Shown piece after piece: positions 16,642-25,502 of a stretch of 64,000 nucleotides of DNA (position 1 is the stretch's first letter; the number at the start of each line of letters is the position of its first letter). The stretch is from the NCBI RefSeq assembly GCF_031846585.1, contig NZ_JAVRHK010000003.1:399640-463639 (forward strand). The letters are read 5' to 3'. The DNA comes from Autumnicola musiva (lineage in GTDB: Bacteria; Bacteroidota; Bacteroidia; Flavobacteriales; Flavobacteriaceae). Made by a program: the position numbers and the translations under genes. Under the pieces are notes generated by a model, which was not told the DNA's origin, searched no databases, and saw nothing but the letters and a program-made list of their open reading frames with translations.

Positions 16642-18372
16642 TTAGCCCAATTGGAGTTCTTTCTTTATTCTGGAAACTTTGTCGGCTAATTCCTTATTTA
16701 CTTTCGCGTGATTTTCAACTTTGTCCAATTCTGCATTCACACTAATATAGAACTTAATCTTAGGCTCAGTTCCACTGGGGCGGGCAGCAATTTTTGTTCC
16801 GCTTTCAGTGTAGTAAATCAATACATTAGATTTTGGAATATTTATTTTTTCTTCGGAGTGATCCTGAAGATTTCTCGAAGTTGAAGCCTGGTAATCTTCA
16901 ATTAAAACCACTTTTTCACCATCAATTTCTTCCCACGGATTTTCCCGAAGATCAATGAGCATTTGCTTAATCTCTTTTTCACCTTCAATTCCTTTTTTAA
17001 CAAGGGAAATCAGTTCTTCTCGATAAAGGCCATATTCTTTATAAAGTTCAATTAATTTCTGATAAAAAGAGCCACCTTCTGCCTTCATTTTTGCGGCAAT
17101 TTCACAAGCCAGCAGGGTAGAGGTAACCGCATCTTTATCCCGTACAAAATCGGAAACCATGTAGCCGAAGCTTTCTTCGCCGCCACCTATAAAATCGAGT
17201 TCAGGATGATCTTTTATGAGCCTGGCAATCCATTTAAAGCCGGTTAGTACTTCATGATATTCCACATTGTAAGATTCTACAATGTTCTTCAGCATTGGCG
17301 TAGAAACAATGGTGGAGGCCACAAATTCGTTCCCGTCCAGCTTATTTTCTTTTTTCCACTGTTCCAGCAAAAACCAGGTCATTACCAGCATGGTCTGGTT
17401 ACCGTTTAGCAAAGTCATTTTCCCTTGCAGGTCACGTACTGCAATTCCCAGGCGATCACAATCGGGATCGGTTCCAATTACAATATCGGCGTTTTTTTCA
17501 TCGGCGAGTTCAAGTGCCATTTTTAAGGCTTCAGGCTCTTCAGGATTAGGTGATTTCACCGTAGGAAAATTACCATCCGGTTCTTTTTGCTCCTGAACGA
17601 TATTTAAATTCTTAAAACCTGCTTTATCAAGTACATCGGGAACAAGAGTGATTGAGGTTCCATGGAGGGAAGTAAAAACGATCTCAAGATTTTCCTTTGC
17701 GGAAGCCGCGATATCAAAACTGCCATTTTTGACCGAAGCTTCTGTGAATGCCTTATCTACTTCAGTATCTATTGTATGGATAAGATCTTTGTTTGCTTCA
17801 AAATTGATATCGGAATATTCGGTATTATTAATAACCTCTACCAATTCTTTATCCTGCGGCGGCACCAATTGCCCGCCATCCTGCCAGTAAACTTTATAAC
17901 CATTATATTCCGGCGGATTATGGCTGGCGGTAAGTACTATCCCGCAGTGACAGTTAAGATGTTTAACCGCAAAGGACAATTCGGGAGTGGGCCTAAGGTT
18001 TGAGAAAAGATAGACTTCTATTCCGTTAGCCGAAAAGACATCTGCCACCACCCGGGCAAGTTCTTTACTGTTGTTTCTGCAATCATAAGCGATTGCTGCT
18101 TTTGGCTGTTCTTTCGGAAACTGTTTTTTTAGAAAATCAGATAACCCCTGGGTGTTTTTTCCGAGGGTATATTTGTTGATACGGTTTGTGCCAACACCCA
18201 TTATCCCACGCATGCCGCCGGTACCAAATTCAAGGTTTTTATAAAAACTTTCTTCTAATTCCTGTGGATTGTTCTCCAGCAAATTATTGATTTTATTTTT
18301 AGTTTCCTTATCAAAAGTTTCAGAAAGCCATGCTTCAGCTTTGGAACGTATTTCAGGTTTTATCTGTGACAT
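16642..18372 (-). CDS. Phospho-sugar mutase (phosphoglucomutase/phosphomannomutase family)
   Basis: Interconverts hexose 1- and 6-phosphates through a phosphoserine enzyme. 576 aa, typical of the Bacteroidota PGM/PMM subgroup. Domain order: N-terminal FGTGGMRGIMGVGTNRIN, active serine in TASHNPPEYNGYKVYW, metal site GTDPDCDRLGIA, sugar-binding GGGEESFGYM, and phosphate-binding RPSGTEPKIKFY at the C-terminus. All catalytic parts are present. It probably supplies sugar phosphates for cell envelope or storage polysaccharides. The downstream gene encodes an ABC exporter; the upstream neighbour is a glycosyltransferase. Confidence 0.93.
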   Translation of the reverse strand: MSQIKPEIRSKAEAWLSETFDKETKNKINNLLENNPQELEESFYKNLEFGTGGMRGIMGVGTNRINKYTLGKNTQGLSDFLKKQFPKEQPKAAIAYDCRNNSKELARVVADVFSANGIEVYLFSNLRPTPELSFAVKHLNCHCGIVLTASHNPPEYNGYKVYWQDGGQLVPPQDKELVEVINNTEYSDINFEANKDLIHTIDTEVDKAFTEASVKNGSFDIAASAKENLEIVFTSLHGTSITLVPDVLDKAGFKNLNIVQEQKEPDGNFPTVKSPNPEEPEALKMALELADEKNADIVIGTDPDCDRLGIAVRDLQGKMTLLNGNQTMLVMTWFLLEQWKKENKLDGNEFVASTIVSTPMLKNIVESYNVEYHEVLTGFKWIARLIKDHPELDFIGGGEESFGYMVSDFVRDKDAVTSTLLACEIAAKMKAEGGSFYQKLIELYKEYGLYREELISLVKKGIEGEKEIKQMLIDLRENPWEEIDGEKVVLIEDYQASTSRNLQDHSEEKINIPKSNVLIYYTESGTKIAARPSGTEPKIKFYISVNAELDKVENHAKVNKELADKVSRIKKELQLG

Positions 18373-18419
18373 ATTTTCTAATATTTACTAGCAAAAATAG
18401 TATTAATAGCGGAATGAAG

Positions 18420-19379
18420 TTAAAAATTTTGGGTGGTTTTACTAATTAAATAGCGTTCTTTATCTCTCTTAGATCTTAAAATAAGCTCCCCGAGAAATCC
18501 TGCCAGAAAAAGCTGGCTACCAATAATCATCACAGTAAGAGCGATGTAAAACCATGGATTAGAAGTTACCAGTACGTTGGGAAGCCCGTGATATAGCTTG
18601 TAAAGTTTGGAAATTCCAATCCATCCGGCAGAGAGAAAACCAAAGATAAACATGAGCACTCCCAGGGCTCCAAAAAGGTGCATGGGACGCCTACCGAATT
18701 TAGACAAAAACCAGATACTGATTAGGTCAAGAAAACCGTTAATAAAGCGTTCTACACCAAATTTTGTTTTTCCATACTTCCGGGCCTGGTGCTGTACTTC
18801 TTTCTCAGTTATCTTAGTGAAACCGGCATTTTTGGCCAATACAGGGATGTAGCGGTGCATCTCACCATACACATCAATATTTTTCACCACCGCACTTCGG
18901 TAAGCTTTAAGTCCGCAGTTAAAATCATGCAATTTCACCCCGGAAGTTTTTCTGGCTGCAGCATTAAAAAGTTTTGAAGGGAGGTTTTTAGACAAAACAT
19001 TATCATAGCGCTTCTTTTTCCAACCGGACACCAGGTCGTAATTTTCTTCCTGAATCTTATGGTAAAGCTCCGGAATTTCTTCAGGATTATCCTGAAGGTC
19101 GGCATCCATGGTAATTATCACCTCGGCCTGTGCTTTAAGAAAACCAGCATGCAGGGCCTGGGATTTACCGTAATTGCGGTTAAATTTAATGCCTTTTACA
19201 AATTTATCATTTAGGGAAAGTGCTTCGATAGCTTTCCAGGAATCATCGGTACTTCCATCGTCAATAAAAATGATTTCATAGGAAAAGGAATTGGACCGTA
19301 AGACTTTTACGATCCAATTATATAATTCTAATATAGATTGTTCTTCGTTCAGAAGAGGAATGACGATAGATAACTGCAT
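18420..19379 (-). CDS. Family 2 glycosyltransferase, DPM1/GtrB type
   Basis: 319 aa. The N-terminal GT-A catalytic domain has IPLLNEEQSILEL, FIDDGSTDDSW, the DxD motif in TMDADLQDNPEE, and LHDFNCGLKAYR. Two C-terminal membrane helices (about residues 233-255 and 270-298) anchor it. Such proteins transfer a sugar to a polyprenyl phosphate at the cytoplasmic face. The gene is 4 bp downstream of the DUF4199 membrane protein gene, an arrangement that recurs in flavobacteria. Donor and acceptor are not predictable here. Confidence 0.9.
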   Translation of the reverse strand: MQLSIVIPLLNEEQSILELYNWIVKVLRSNSFSYEIIFIDDGSTDDSWKAIEALSLNDKFVKGIKFNRNYGKSQALHAGFLKAQAEVIITMDADLQDNPEEIPELYHKIQEENYDLVSGWKKKRYDNVLSKNLPSKLFNAAARKTSGVKLHDFNCGLKAYRSAVVKNIDVYGEMHRYIPVLAKNAGFTKITEKEVQHQARKYGKTKFGVERFINGFLDLISIWFLSKFGRRPMHLFGALGVLMFIFGFLSAGWIGISKLYKLYHGLPNVLVTSNPWFYIALTVMIIGSQLFLAGFLGELILRSKRDKERYLISKTTQNF

Positions 19380-19383
19380 AAAT

Positions 19384-19914
19384 TTATGCTTCGTACGGGT
19401 TCTTATTTCTCTTTATAAAGCCTACTACAAGAGCAATTAAAAAACCGAAAAAGATGTTACCTATTAATGACACAGCAGTAATGATCCATGGTGAAGAAAA
19501 TTTACCTGCCATCTCCATTGACTGATCAATTTGACTTTGCGGCATGTCTGGAAAGCTTTCCATCATTTGTTCGCGTTGTAAATCTGACATTTGAGACATA
19601 TAATCAGGCTCAATTACAAAAATAAGAAGCAACATCCATAATGCGCCCAGAATTCCTCCAATAAGAGCTATTCCCACTCCAATCTTTAATGCTTCTTTTA
19701 CAGATAAAAATCCGCCGTTTTCCTTCTTGTAGGCATCTGTTCCCATCCATATTACTCCGGCGAGAATCAGGAATCCTACTACTGTGTAGATAAAACTAGG
19801 ATTTAGATATGCATTGGTTACATACATAATTACTCCAAGGAGTATAGAGATTACTCCCAGAATTACTCCGTAATTAAGAATGATTTTTTTAGAATTTGCA
19901 TTAGGATTTTCCAT
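19384..19914 (-). CDS. DUF4199 membrane protein
   Basis: The start is set at ATG 19914 (MENPNANSKK); an open frame continues 64 codons upstream, but it crosses the rpmE2 promoter and has no family support. 176 aa with four membrane segments: about residues 12-32, 40-60, 80-105 and 145-168. Between the third and fourth is a polar Met/Gln-rich loop (MSQMSDLQREQMMESFPDM). This is the standard DUF4199 layout. Function is unknown; it is coupled to the downstream glycosyltransferase gene. Confidence 0.85.
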   Translation of the reverse strand: MENPNANSKKIILNYGVILGVISILLGVIMYVTNAYLNPSFIYTVVGFLILAGVIWMGTDAYKKENGGFLSVKEALKIGVGIALIGGILGALWMLLLIFVIEPDYMSQMSDLQREQMMESFPDMPQSQIDQSMEMAGKFSSPWIITAVSLIGNIFFGFLIALVVGFIKRNKNPYEA

Positions 19915-20006
19915 TGTTTTAAAATATTGATTAGTTATATGGAATATTAGTAGCAAAGATAGTAAAACGTTACATACAGAAATTTCAAAAAACTTTATGT
20001 TTAGCC

Positions 20007-20036
20007 TTGGATGTAAGTGAGAAATGATTAAATTTG
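20007..20036 (+). promoter_or_regulatory. Promoter of rpmE2
   Basis: TTG (20007-20009), exactly 19 nt, then TAAATTTG (20029-20036), a full consensus match. It lies 27 bp before the L31 start codon. Confidence 0.75.
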
Positions 20037-20063
20037 CATCTCGAAAAATAAAAGTTAATAGCG

Positions 20064-20318
20064 ATGAAGCAGGGAATCCATCCGGGGAATTATAGACTAG
20101 TAGCATTTAAAGATATGTCTAATGAAGACGTTTTCTTAACAAAATCTACAGCAAATACTAAAGAAACCATTGAAATTGAAGGAACTGAATATCCTTTGGT
20201 GAAGCTGGAAATTTCAAGAACTTCACATCCATATTATACTGGTAAATCTAAACTTGTGGATAGTGCAGGTAGAATTGATAAGTTCAAGAACAAATACGCA
20301 AAATTCAAGAAAAAATAG
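20064..20318 (+). CDS. rpmE2: Ribosomal protein bL31, type B
   Basis: 84 aa large-subunit protein. It begins MKQGIHPGNYRLVAFKDMS and lacks the CxxC zinc motifs of the classical L31, which defines the zinc-free type B form; the longer C-terminal basic tail (KFKNKYAKFKKK) is also typical. The type B form is the normal L31 of flavobacteria rather than a zinc-starvation duplicate, so presence here does not by itself imply Zur control. No Zur-box-like palindrome was noticed. It has a consensus promoter and its own terminator. Confidence 0.96.
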   Translation: MKQGIHPGNYRLVAFKDMSNEDVFLTKSTANTKETIEIEGTEYPLVKLEISRTSHPYYTGKSKLVDSAGRIDKFKNKYAKFKKK

Positions 20319-20343
20319 TTTTTCCTGTATTTTAACAATATAT

Positions 20344-20370
20344 AAGGCTGTCTGTTAGGCGGCCTTTTTT
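20344..20370 (+). terminator. Rho-independent terminator of rpmE2
   Basis: AAGGCTG (20344-20350) pairs with CGGCCTT (20360-20366) with one G-U pair, followed by a T6 run. Confidence 0.8.
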
Positions 20371-20416
20371 ATTTTCCAATAGTGCAGGTATTTCTTTAAA
20401 TCCAATATTGCTGAAA

Positions 20417-21589
20417 ATGAACTACATATTATTTGACGGCTCCTATAGAAATCAATTACTTCCGTTTACATTTACACGCCCTGTGGCCGATATACGCATT
20501 GGCATCCTAAGCATCCGTGAGAAATGGGAAATGTGGCTGGGTAGTACTACTTCAACCATTACCGAAGATTATCTGGCAGATAAATGGCCCATGGTGGAAA
20601 TGGAAGAAAATGTTATGATTAACGCGGCATTTCTTCCTACCACTGCGCTGGTGGAGCAGGTAAGAGAACTTGTAGCTAATCAGGCTATATTTTATGAAGA
20701 GGAAGTGGTGGCTTTCTATGTTAAGGAAGATCAGGAAGTTAATTTTGATGAATTTGAGCAAATTGAACTGGCTGGAGAGCCCTTGTTTATCGCCCACACC
20801 TGGGATATTTTTTCAAAAAACGGAGAGGCTATAAAAGCAGATTTCGATTTTATTACAGAGGATAAAACCTCCCAAAGCATTCCTGAATCCAATCATATAG
20901 TCAATCCCGGTGATATTTTTATTGAAGAAGGCGCTTCTGTGGAATTTTGTTCCTTAAATGCATCTGCTGGCCCAATATACATTGGTAAAGATGCCCAGGT
21001 TATGGAAGGTAGTTTAATACGCGGCCCATTTGCCATTGGCGAAGCTGCCGTGGTGAAAATGGGTGCTAAGATTTACGGCCCAACAACCATAGGACCCGGT
21101 TGTAAAGCAGGTGGCGAAATAAATAATTCGGTGCTTATGCAAAATTCCAACAAAGGGCACGATGGTTTCCTTGGCAATTCTGTTCTGGGGGAATGGTGCA
21201 ACATTGGAGCCGATTCCAATAATTCGAATCTGAAGAATAATTATGCCGAAGTCCGCCTTTGGGATTATGAAACAGAACGATTTGCACCTACAGGCCTTCA
21301 GTTTTGTGGATTAATGATGGGGGACCACAGCAAATGCGGTATCAATACCATGTTTAATACGGGAACAGTTGTAGGAGTGAGCGCAAATATATTCGGAGCA
21401 GGATTTCCGCGGAATTTTATCCCGAGTTTTAGCTGGGGTGGAAGTGCAGGAACAACCACCTACAAAACACAAAAAGCATTCGAGGTTGCAGAAATTGTGA
21501 TGAAAAGAAGAAATGTAGAATTTACTGAAGAAGACCAAGCCATCCTGGAACATGTTTTTGAAGAAACGAAGAAATGGAGAAGAGATTGA
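20417..21589 (+). CDS. GlmU-like sugar nucleotidyltransferase family protein
   Basis: The ATG at 20417 is preferred over a TTG three codons upstream because homologues begin MNYILFDGS. 390 aa. The N-terminal region matches the short, atypical nucleotidyltransferase-like domain of the Bacteroidota GlmU-like family (ILFDGSYRNQLLPFTFTRP). The C-terminal half is a left-handed beta-helix with hexapeptide-like repeats (GPIYIGKDAQVMEGSLIRGP, GPTTIGPGCKAGGEI). The classical GlmU uridylyl motif LAAGxGTRM is missing, so it may be a sugar-phosphate nucleotidyl- or acyltransferase with a different substrate. It is not proof of GlmU activity. Confidence 0.8.
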   Translation: MNYILFDGSYRNQLLPFTFTRPVADIRIGILSIREKWEMWLGSTTSTITEDYLADKWPMVEMEENVMINAAFLPTTALVEQVRELVANQAIFYEEEVVAFYVKEDQEVNFDEFEQIELAGEPLFIAHTWDIFSKNGEAIKADFDFITEDKTSQSIPESNHIVNPGDIFIEEGASVEFCSLNASAGPIYIGKDAQVMEGSLIRGPFAIGEAAVVKMGAKIYGPTTIGPGCKAGGEINNSVLMQNSNKGHDGFLGNSVLGEWCNIGADSNNSNLKNNYAEVRLWDYETERFAPTGLQFCGLMMGDHSKCGINTMFNTGTVVGVSANIFGAGFPRNFIPSFSWGGSAGTTTYKTQKAFEVAEIVMKRRNVEFTEEDQAILEHVFEETKKWRRD

Positions 21590-21625
21590 TTCTAATTTGA
21601 AAATTTTAGAATGTCTTAATTTGAA

Positions 21626-21668
21626 AATAATGGTCCTTTTCTGAAATTGGAGAGGATCATTATTGCTT
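21626..21668 (+). terminator. Hairpin downstream of the GlmU-like gene
   Basis: AATAATGGTCC (21626-21636) pairs with GGATCATTATT (21654-21664) with one G-U-type mismatch position. The T tract after it is weak, so termination is plausible rather than certain. Confidence 0.45.
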
Positions 21669-21756
21669 TAGCCTCTATCTTTTATCAGGGTCAAAAATTG
21701 CAATTTTCGACATTGATCTTAAAAGGAAACTCTTTTCATCCAATCTCCATAGCATT

Positions 21757-21787
21757 TTTGACTGGTAGTTAAAATTCGGTACATTTG
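21757..21787 (+). promoter_or_regulatory. Promoter of mtaB
   Basis: TTTG (21757-21760), 19-nt spacer, TACATTTG (21780-21787): a perfect match to the Bacteroidota housekeeping consensus. The start codon follows 41 bp later. Confidence 0.8.
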
Positions 21788-21828
21788 CAGCCCTTTATAT
21801 GTTGAGAATATTAAACACCGGCTGATTT

Positions 21829-23166
21829 ATGAATGGAAAAAAAGTAGCTTTTTATACACTTGGATGTAAACTAAATTTCTCAGAAACTTCAACTATTGCC
21901 CGCTCTTTTAAACAAGAAGGTTTTGACCGTGTAGATTTTTCCGAAGAAGCCGATATTTATGTAATCAATACCTGCTCGGTTACCGATAATGCAGACAAGC
22001 GTTTTAAAACTATTGTAAAACAGGCGCAAAAGGTTAATGAAGATGCCTTTGTTGTTGCCGTTGGCTGCTATGCCCAGCTTAAACCTGAAGAACTTGCAGC
22101 CGTAGATGGCGTGGATCTTGTTTTAGGGGCTACAGAAAAATTTAAAATAACCGATTATCTTAATGACCTCACGAAAAATGATTTTGGTGAGATTCATTCC
22201 TGCGAAATTCAGGAAGCCGATTTTTACGTGGGTTCATATTCTTTCGGCGATCGTACAAGGGCTTTTTTAAAGGTTCAGGATGGTTGTGATTATAAATGCA
22301 CTTATTGCACAATCCCGCTGGCCCGTGGAATCTCCCGAAGCGATAAGCTTGAAAATGTTTTGAAAAATGCTACTGAAATTTCAGCAAAAGGAATTAAAGA
22401 AATTGTACTCACCGGAGTGAATATTGGTGATTACGGGAAAGGGGAATTTGGGAATAAGAAACATGAGCATACTTTTCTGGATTTGGTGAAATCTCTGGAT
22501 AAAGTAGAGGGGATTGAACGCTTGCGCATTTCTTCCATAGAGCCCAACCTTTTGAAGAATGAAACTATAGATTTTGTGTCTTCAAGTACTACTTTTGTGC
22601 CGCATTTCCATATTCCGTTGCAGAGTGGGAGCAATGATATTCTGAAGGCTATGCGCCGCAGGTATATGCGGGAACTTTATGTAGACAGGGTGCAACAGAT
22701 AAAAACTGTGATGCCTGATGCCTGCATTGGGGTGGATGTGATTGTTGGTTTTCCAGGCGAAACCGAGGAGCATTTTCTGGAAACTTATAATTTTCTGAAT
22801 GAGCTTAATATTTCTTATTTACACGTTTTTACCTATTCTGAAAGGGACAATACTCCGGCTGCGGAGATGAAAGAAGTGGTTTCAAAAAAAATAAGAAAGA
22901 AAAGAAGTAAAATGCTGCGGGGTCTTTCAGCTAAAAAGAGAAGAGCTTTTTATGAAAGCCAGATAGGGAATACAGCTACCGTGCTTTTTGAAGGCGAAAA
23001 TAAAAAGGGCTACATCCATGGTTTTACTGAAAATTACGTAAAAGTAAAAGCACCCTGGGATCCTTCCCTGGTAAATACATTGCACGAAATTGAGTTAAAA
23101 GAAATTGATGAAGACGGTCTGGTGCGGTTTGAATTTCTGCACGAACCGCATCCAGTTGCTGTTTAA
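21829..23166 (+). CDS. mtaB: tRNA t6A37 methylthiotransferase
   Basis: Radical SAM enzyme adding a methylthio group to threonylcarbamoyladenosine at tRNA position 37. 445 aa in the MiaB/RimO/MtaB order: N-terminal UPF0004 domain with GCKLNFSE, NTCSVT and GCYAQ cysteines binding one cluster; radical SAM motif CDYKCTYCTIPLARG with the CxxxCxxC cluster ligands; and a C-terminal TRAM-like RNA-binding segment. The GCKLN rather than GCQMN start points to MtaB over MiaB. The stop overlaps the convergent GNAT gene by 4 bp. Confidence 0.9.
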   Translation: MNGKKVAFYTLGCKLNFSETSTIARSFKQEGFDRVDFSEEADIYVINTCSVTDNADKRFKTIVKQAQKVNEDAFVVAVGCYAQLKPEELAAVDGVDLVLGATEKFKITDYLNDLTKNDFGEIHSCEIQEADFYVGSYSFGDRTRAFLKVQDGCDYKCTYCTIPLARGISRSDKLENVLKNATEISAKGIKEIVLTGVNIGDYGKGEFGNKKHEHTFLDLVKSLDKVEGIERLRISSIEPNLLKNETIDFVSSSTTFVPHFHIPLQSGSNDILKAMRRRYMRELYVDRVQQIKTVMPDACIGVDVIVGFPGETEEHFLETYNFLNELNISYLHVFTYSERDNTPAAEMKEVVSKKIRKKRSKMLRGLSAKKRRAFYESQIGNTATVLFEGENKKGYIHGFTENYVKVKAPWDPSLVNTLHEIELKEIDEDGLVRFEFLHEPHPVAV

Positions 23167-23462
23167 ATATTTATACCCACAGGAAGAAGGTCTTTATATT
23201 TTCTACGGTTCCTGCGCATAAATTTTGCGATTTCCGGACTGGTAGGCATTACCCGTGTATTGCGTTCTTTTATTTCATTAAGAACTGCTTCAATAAAAGA
23301 TTCCAAATATCCTTCATTCCGAAGATGTTCAGACATGTGAACTTTTGTAAGAAAAATCTTTTTCTCCTGCTGAGAATACTCGATAGTAGTGAGTTCATCA
23401 TTTATTGTAGTTTCAAACTGTCTAAGAAATTCATTATCTGTAATCTTTAGCTCATCATTCAT
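23163..23462 (-). CDS. GNAT-like N-acetyltransferase, small YidJ/NATD1 type
   Basis: 99 aa when started at the ATG at 23462; the open frame runs 15 codons further but that extension is hydrophobic and not family-like. Family signatures are EFLRQFETTINDELTTIEY, IFLTKVHMSEHLRNEGYLESFIEAVL (acetyl-CoA helix region) and MPTSPEIAKFMRRNRRKYKDLLP. The usual R/QGxG acetyl-CoA loop is degenerate (RNEGYL), so catalytic activity is uncertain. The small YidJ-like family has no well-established substrate. The gene is convergent with mtaB. Confidence 0.7.
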   Translation of the reverse strand: MNDELKITDNEFLRQFETTINDELTTIEYSQQEKKIFLTKVHMSEHLRNEGYLESFIEAVLNEIKERNTRVMPTSPEIAKFMRRNRRKYKDLLPVGINI

Positions 23463-23844
23463 ATTATATAGAATTAAATTAAAAAATGAAAGGTTATGAA
23501 AAATCAATAGTTTGGAAATTTTTCCTTCAACTACGGAAGCCGAATATTCTAATGTTCAACAGCATTAGAAAGCATTAAATACCTGTACCTTAGCTTCAAA
23601 ATATATACCAAATTTTAAAGGATTGTTAAACCAGGAGGCAATTTTGAAGAGTACTTCCCCAATTTAATAAGAAACCTGCAGCTTTAAAAGCACTTGTAGC
23701 TCTATTTGCTATATGAATGGAAAAAATATTACTAAAACTTATAATTAATTTTGTTGAAGATAATTATCTCCGGCTCTTGTATTAGCACACAAAATTGCCT
23801 TAATTTTGATGCTGACTTCAGCAGGTTTCTGAATAATATTATAA
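23463..23844. other. Intergenic region between divergent genes
   Basis: No ORF supported. It holds an 8-bp inverted repeat, TTCTAATG (23547-23554) and CATTAGAA (23563-23570), of unknown use, and a TAATTTTG box shortly before the plus-strand hydrolase start that could be its -7 element with TTG spaced 21 nt upstream. Confidence 0.45.
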
Positions 23845-24534
23845 ATGACTGTTAAGAAAGAGATTTTGCATGTATATTTTATGCCTGGAATGGCGGCCAA
23901 TTCTTCTATTTTTGAGCATATTAAACTTCCACATGATCAATTTCAGGTTCATTATTTAAAATGGAGTATTCCTGAAGAGGGAGAGTCTTTAAAAGATTAT
24001 GCCCTTAGGATGAATAAATTCGTGAAGCATAAAAATCCGGTACTTATTGGAGTTAGTTTTGGCGGGGTTGTTGTTCAGGAAATGAGTAAGTATCTGGAAG
24101 TTTACCGCTTGATAATAATTTCCAGTGTAAAGTGCAGGGCCGAGTTACCTAAAAGAATGAGATTTGCAGCAAAAACCGGTATCTTCAGGCTTCTTCCGGT
24201 TGGATTATTGGATTTTGTTGATCATTTTGAAAAAATTGCGGTAGGCAATTTTCTAAAGAAAAGAGCAAAACTATACCGTCAATACTTATCAATTCGTGAT
24301 AAGCGTTATCTTAGGTGGGCAATTGAAAATATGGTAGTTTGGAATTGTAACGAAGCCAATGACAAAGTGATCCATATTCATGGTGATAAAGATGTAATTT
24401 TCCCTATAAGGTACATTCAGAATTATATTAATGTAAAAGGCGGCACTCATGTAATGATCATAAACCGTTTCCGGTGGTTTAATAAACACCTGCCGGAAAT
24501 AATACTGAAAGGAGAAATTGTAAAAAATAAGTAA
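23845..24534 (+). CDS. Alpha/beta hydrolase
   Basis: 229 aa. The oxyanion region HVYFMPGMAANSSIF is at residues 9-23, the nucleophile elbow GVSFGG places Ser at residue 71, an acid candidate is in IHGDKDVIFP, and the catalytic His is in KGGTHVMI. There is no signal peptide. Close relatives are annotated only as alpha/beta hydrolases; substrate is unknown. The lytic transglycosylase gene begins 9 bp downstream, so they are probably cotranscribed. Confidence 0.85.
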   Translation: MTVKKEILHVYFMPGMAANSSIFEHIKLPHDQFQVHYLKWSIPEEGESLKDYALRMNKFVKHKNPVLIGVSFGGVVVQEMSKYLEVYRLIIISSVKCRAELPKRMRFAAKTGIFRLLPVGLLDFVDHFEKIAVGNFLKKRAKLYRQYLSIRDKRYLRWAIENMVVWNCNEANDKVIHIHGDKDVIFPIRYIQNYINVKGGTHVMIINRFRWFNKHLPEIILKGEIVKNK

Positions 24535-24543
24535 TGTAATACT

Positions 24544-25497
24544 ATGAAATATTTAAAGAAAGGCCTTATAATCATCGGAATTTTAACTGTTTGTGCGTTG
24601 AGTATTAATGCTGTACAGGATTTTCCTATTGATGCCCTTGAAGGAGTACAACAGGATTCTGTTAGTAATAAAAATGTGGCCTTAAATTATCGTATTAAAG
24701 CTTTAAAGGTTCCTGAGAATATTGAATTTGCCGGAGAATCGGTTCCTCTGGAAGACCCGGATGTTTATGAAAGGCTGGACAGGGAGTTGCTGGTAAATAC
24801 TTACTGGCAATCCAACGCTTTGCTGTTAATGAAAAGAGCGCATAAATATTTCCCTGTTATCGAACCCATCCTGGAAGAGGAAGGGGTTCCAAATGATCTT
24901 AAATATATCGCGGTAATAGAAAGTGGTCTTACCCAGGCAGTTTCTCCTGCACGGGCTATTGGCTTTTGGCAAATAATGGAAGGTACCGGAAAAGATTACG
25001 GACTGGAAATTAATAATAATGTAGATGAGCGCTACAATATTGAAAAATCAACCAGAGTTGCTGCGGAGTATTTGAAGAGAGCCAAAGAAAAATTCGGAAA
25101 CTGGACCCTGGCGGCATCGGCCTATAATGCCGGAAATGCTGGAATTGCAAGACAACTTGAACGCCAGGAAGTTTCAGATTACTATGATTTACTTTTAGGA
25201 GAAGAAACAGGACGTTACGTCTTCAGGCTTTTGGCATTGAAGGAAATAATGACTGCGCCAGAAAAATACGGTTTTGTGTTTGAAGAAGAAGATCTTTACC
25301 AGCATATTCCCACTTATAAAGTTGAAGTTGATACGGTAGTCCGTAACTTTCCCGGTTTTGCTAAAAAATTCGGGATCAATTATAAAACCCTGAAGATTCA
25401 CAATCCATGGTTAAGGGATGATCATTTAAACAATGCTTCCCGAAAAGAATATAAAATAGATATTCCTGAAAAAGGCTACTATCCTGAACTTAAATAA
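24544..25497 (+). CDS. Lytic transglycosylase with SLT domain (MltD-like)
   Basis: Cleaves peptidoglycan glycan strands in the periplasm. 317 aa with an N-terminal hydrophobic signal segment. The catalytic domain has Glu126 in YIAVIESGLTQ, the ARAIGFWQIMEGTGKDYGL segment and AASAYNAGNAG, the three standard family 1D SLT motifs. Unlike E. coli MltD there are no clear C-terminal LysM repeats; the last 70 residues include one NYKTLKIHNPWLRDDHLN segment that resembles a single degenerate LysM. It is translated just behind the alpha/beta hydrolase gene. Confidence 0.9.
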   Translation: MKYLKKGLIIIGILTVCALSINAVQDFPIDALEGVQQDSVSNKNVALNYRIKALKVPENIEFAGESVPLEDPDVYERLDRELLVNTYWQSNALLLMKRAHKYFPVIEPILEEEGVPNDLKYIAVIESGLTQAVSPARAIGFWQIMEGTGKDYGLEINNNVDERYNIEKSTRVAAEYLKRAKEKFGNWTLAASAYNAGNAGIARQLERQEVSDYYDLLLGEETGRYVFRLLALKEIMTAPEKYGFVFEEEDLYQHIPTYKVEVDTVVRNFPGFAKKFGINYKTLKIHNPWLRDDHLNNASRKEYKIDIPEKGYYPELK

Positions 25498-25502
25498 CCG
25501 GT

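Noticed and set aside
21694..21707. 14-bp palindrome AAAATTGCAATTTT upstream of mtaB
   Set aside because: It is AT-rich and expected by chance in such DNA; no clear operator role.
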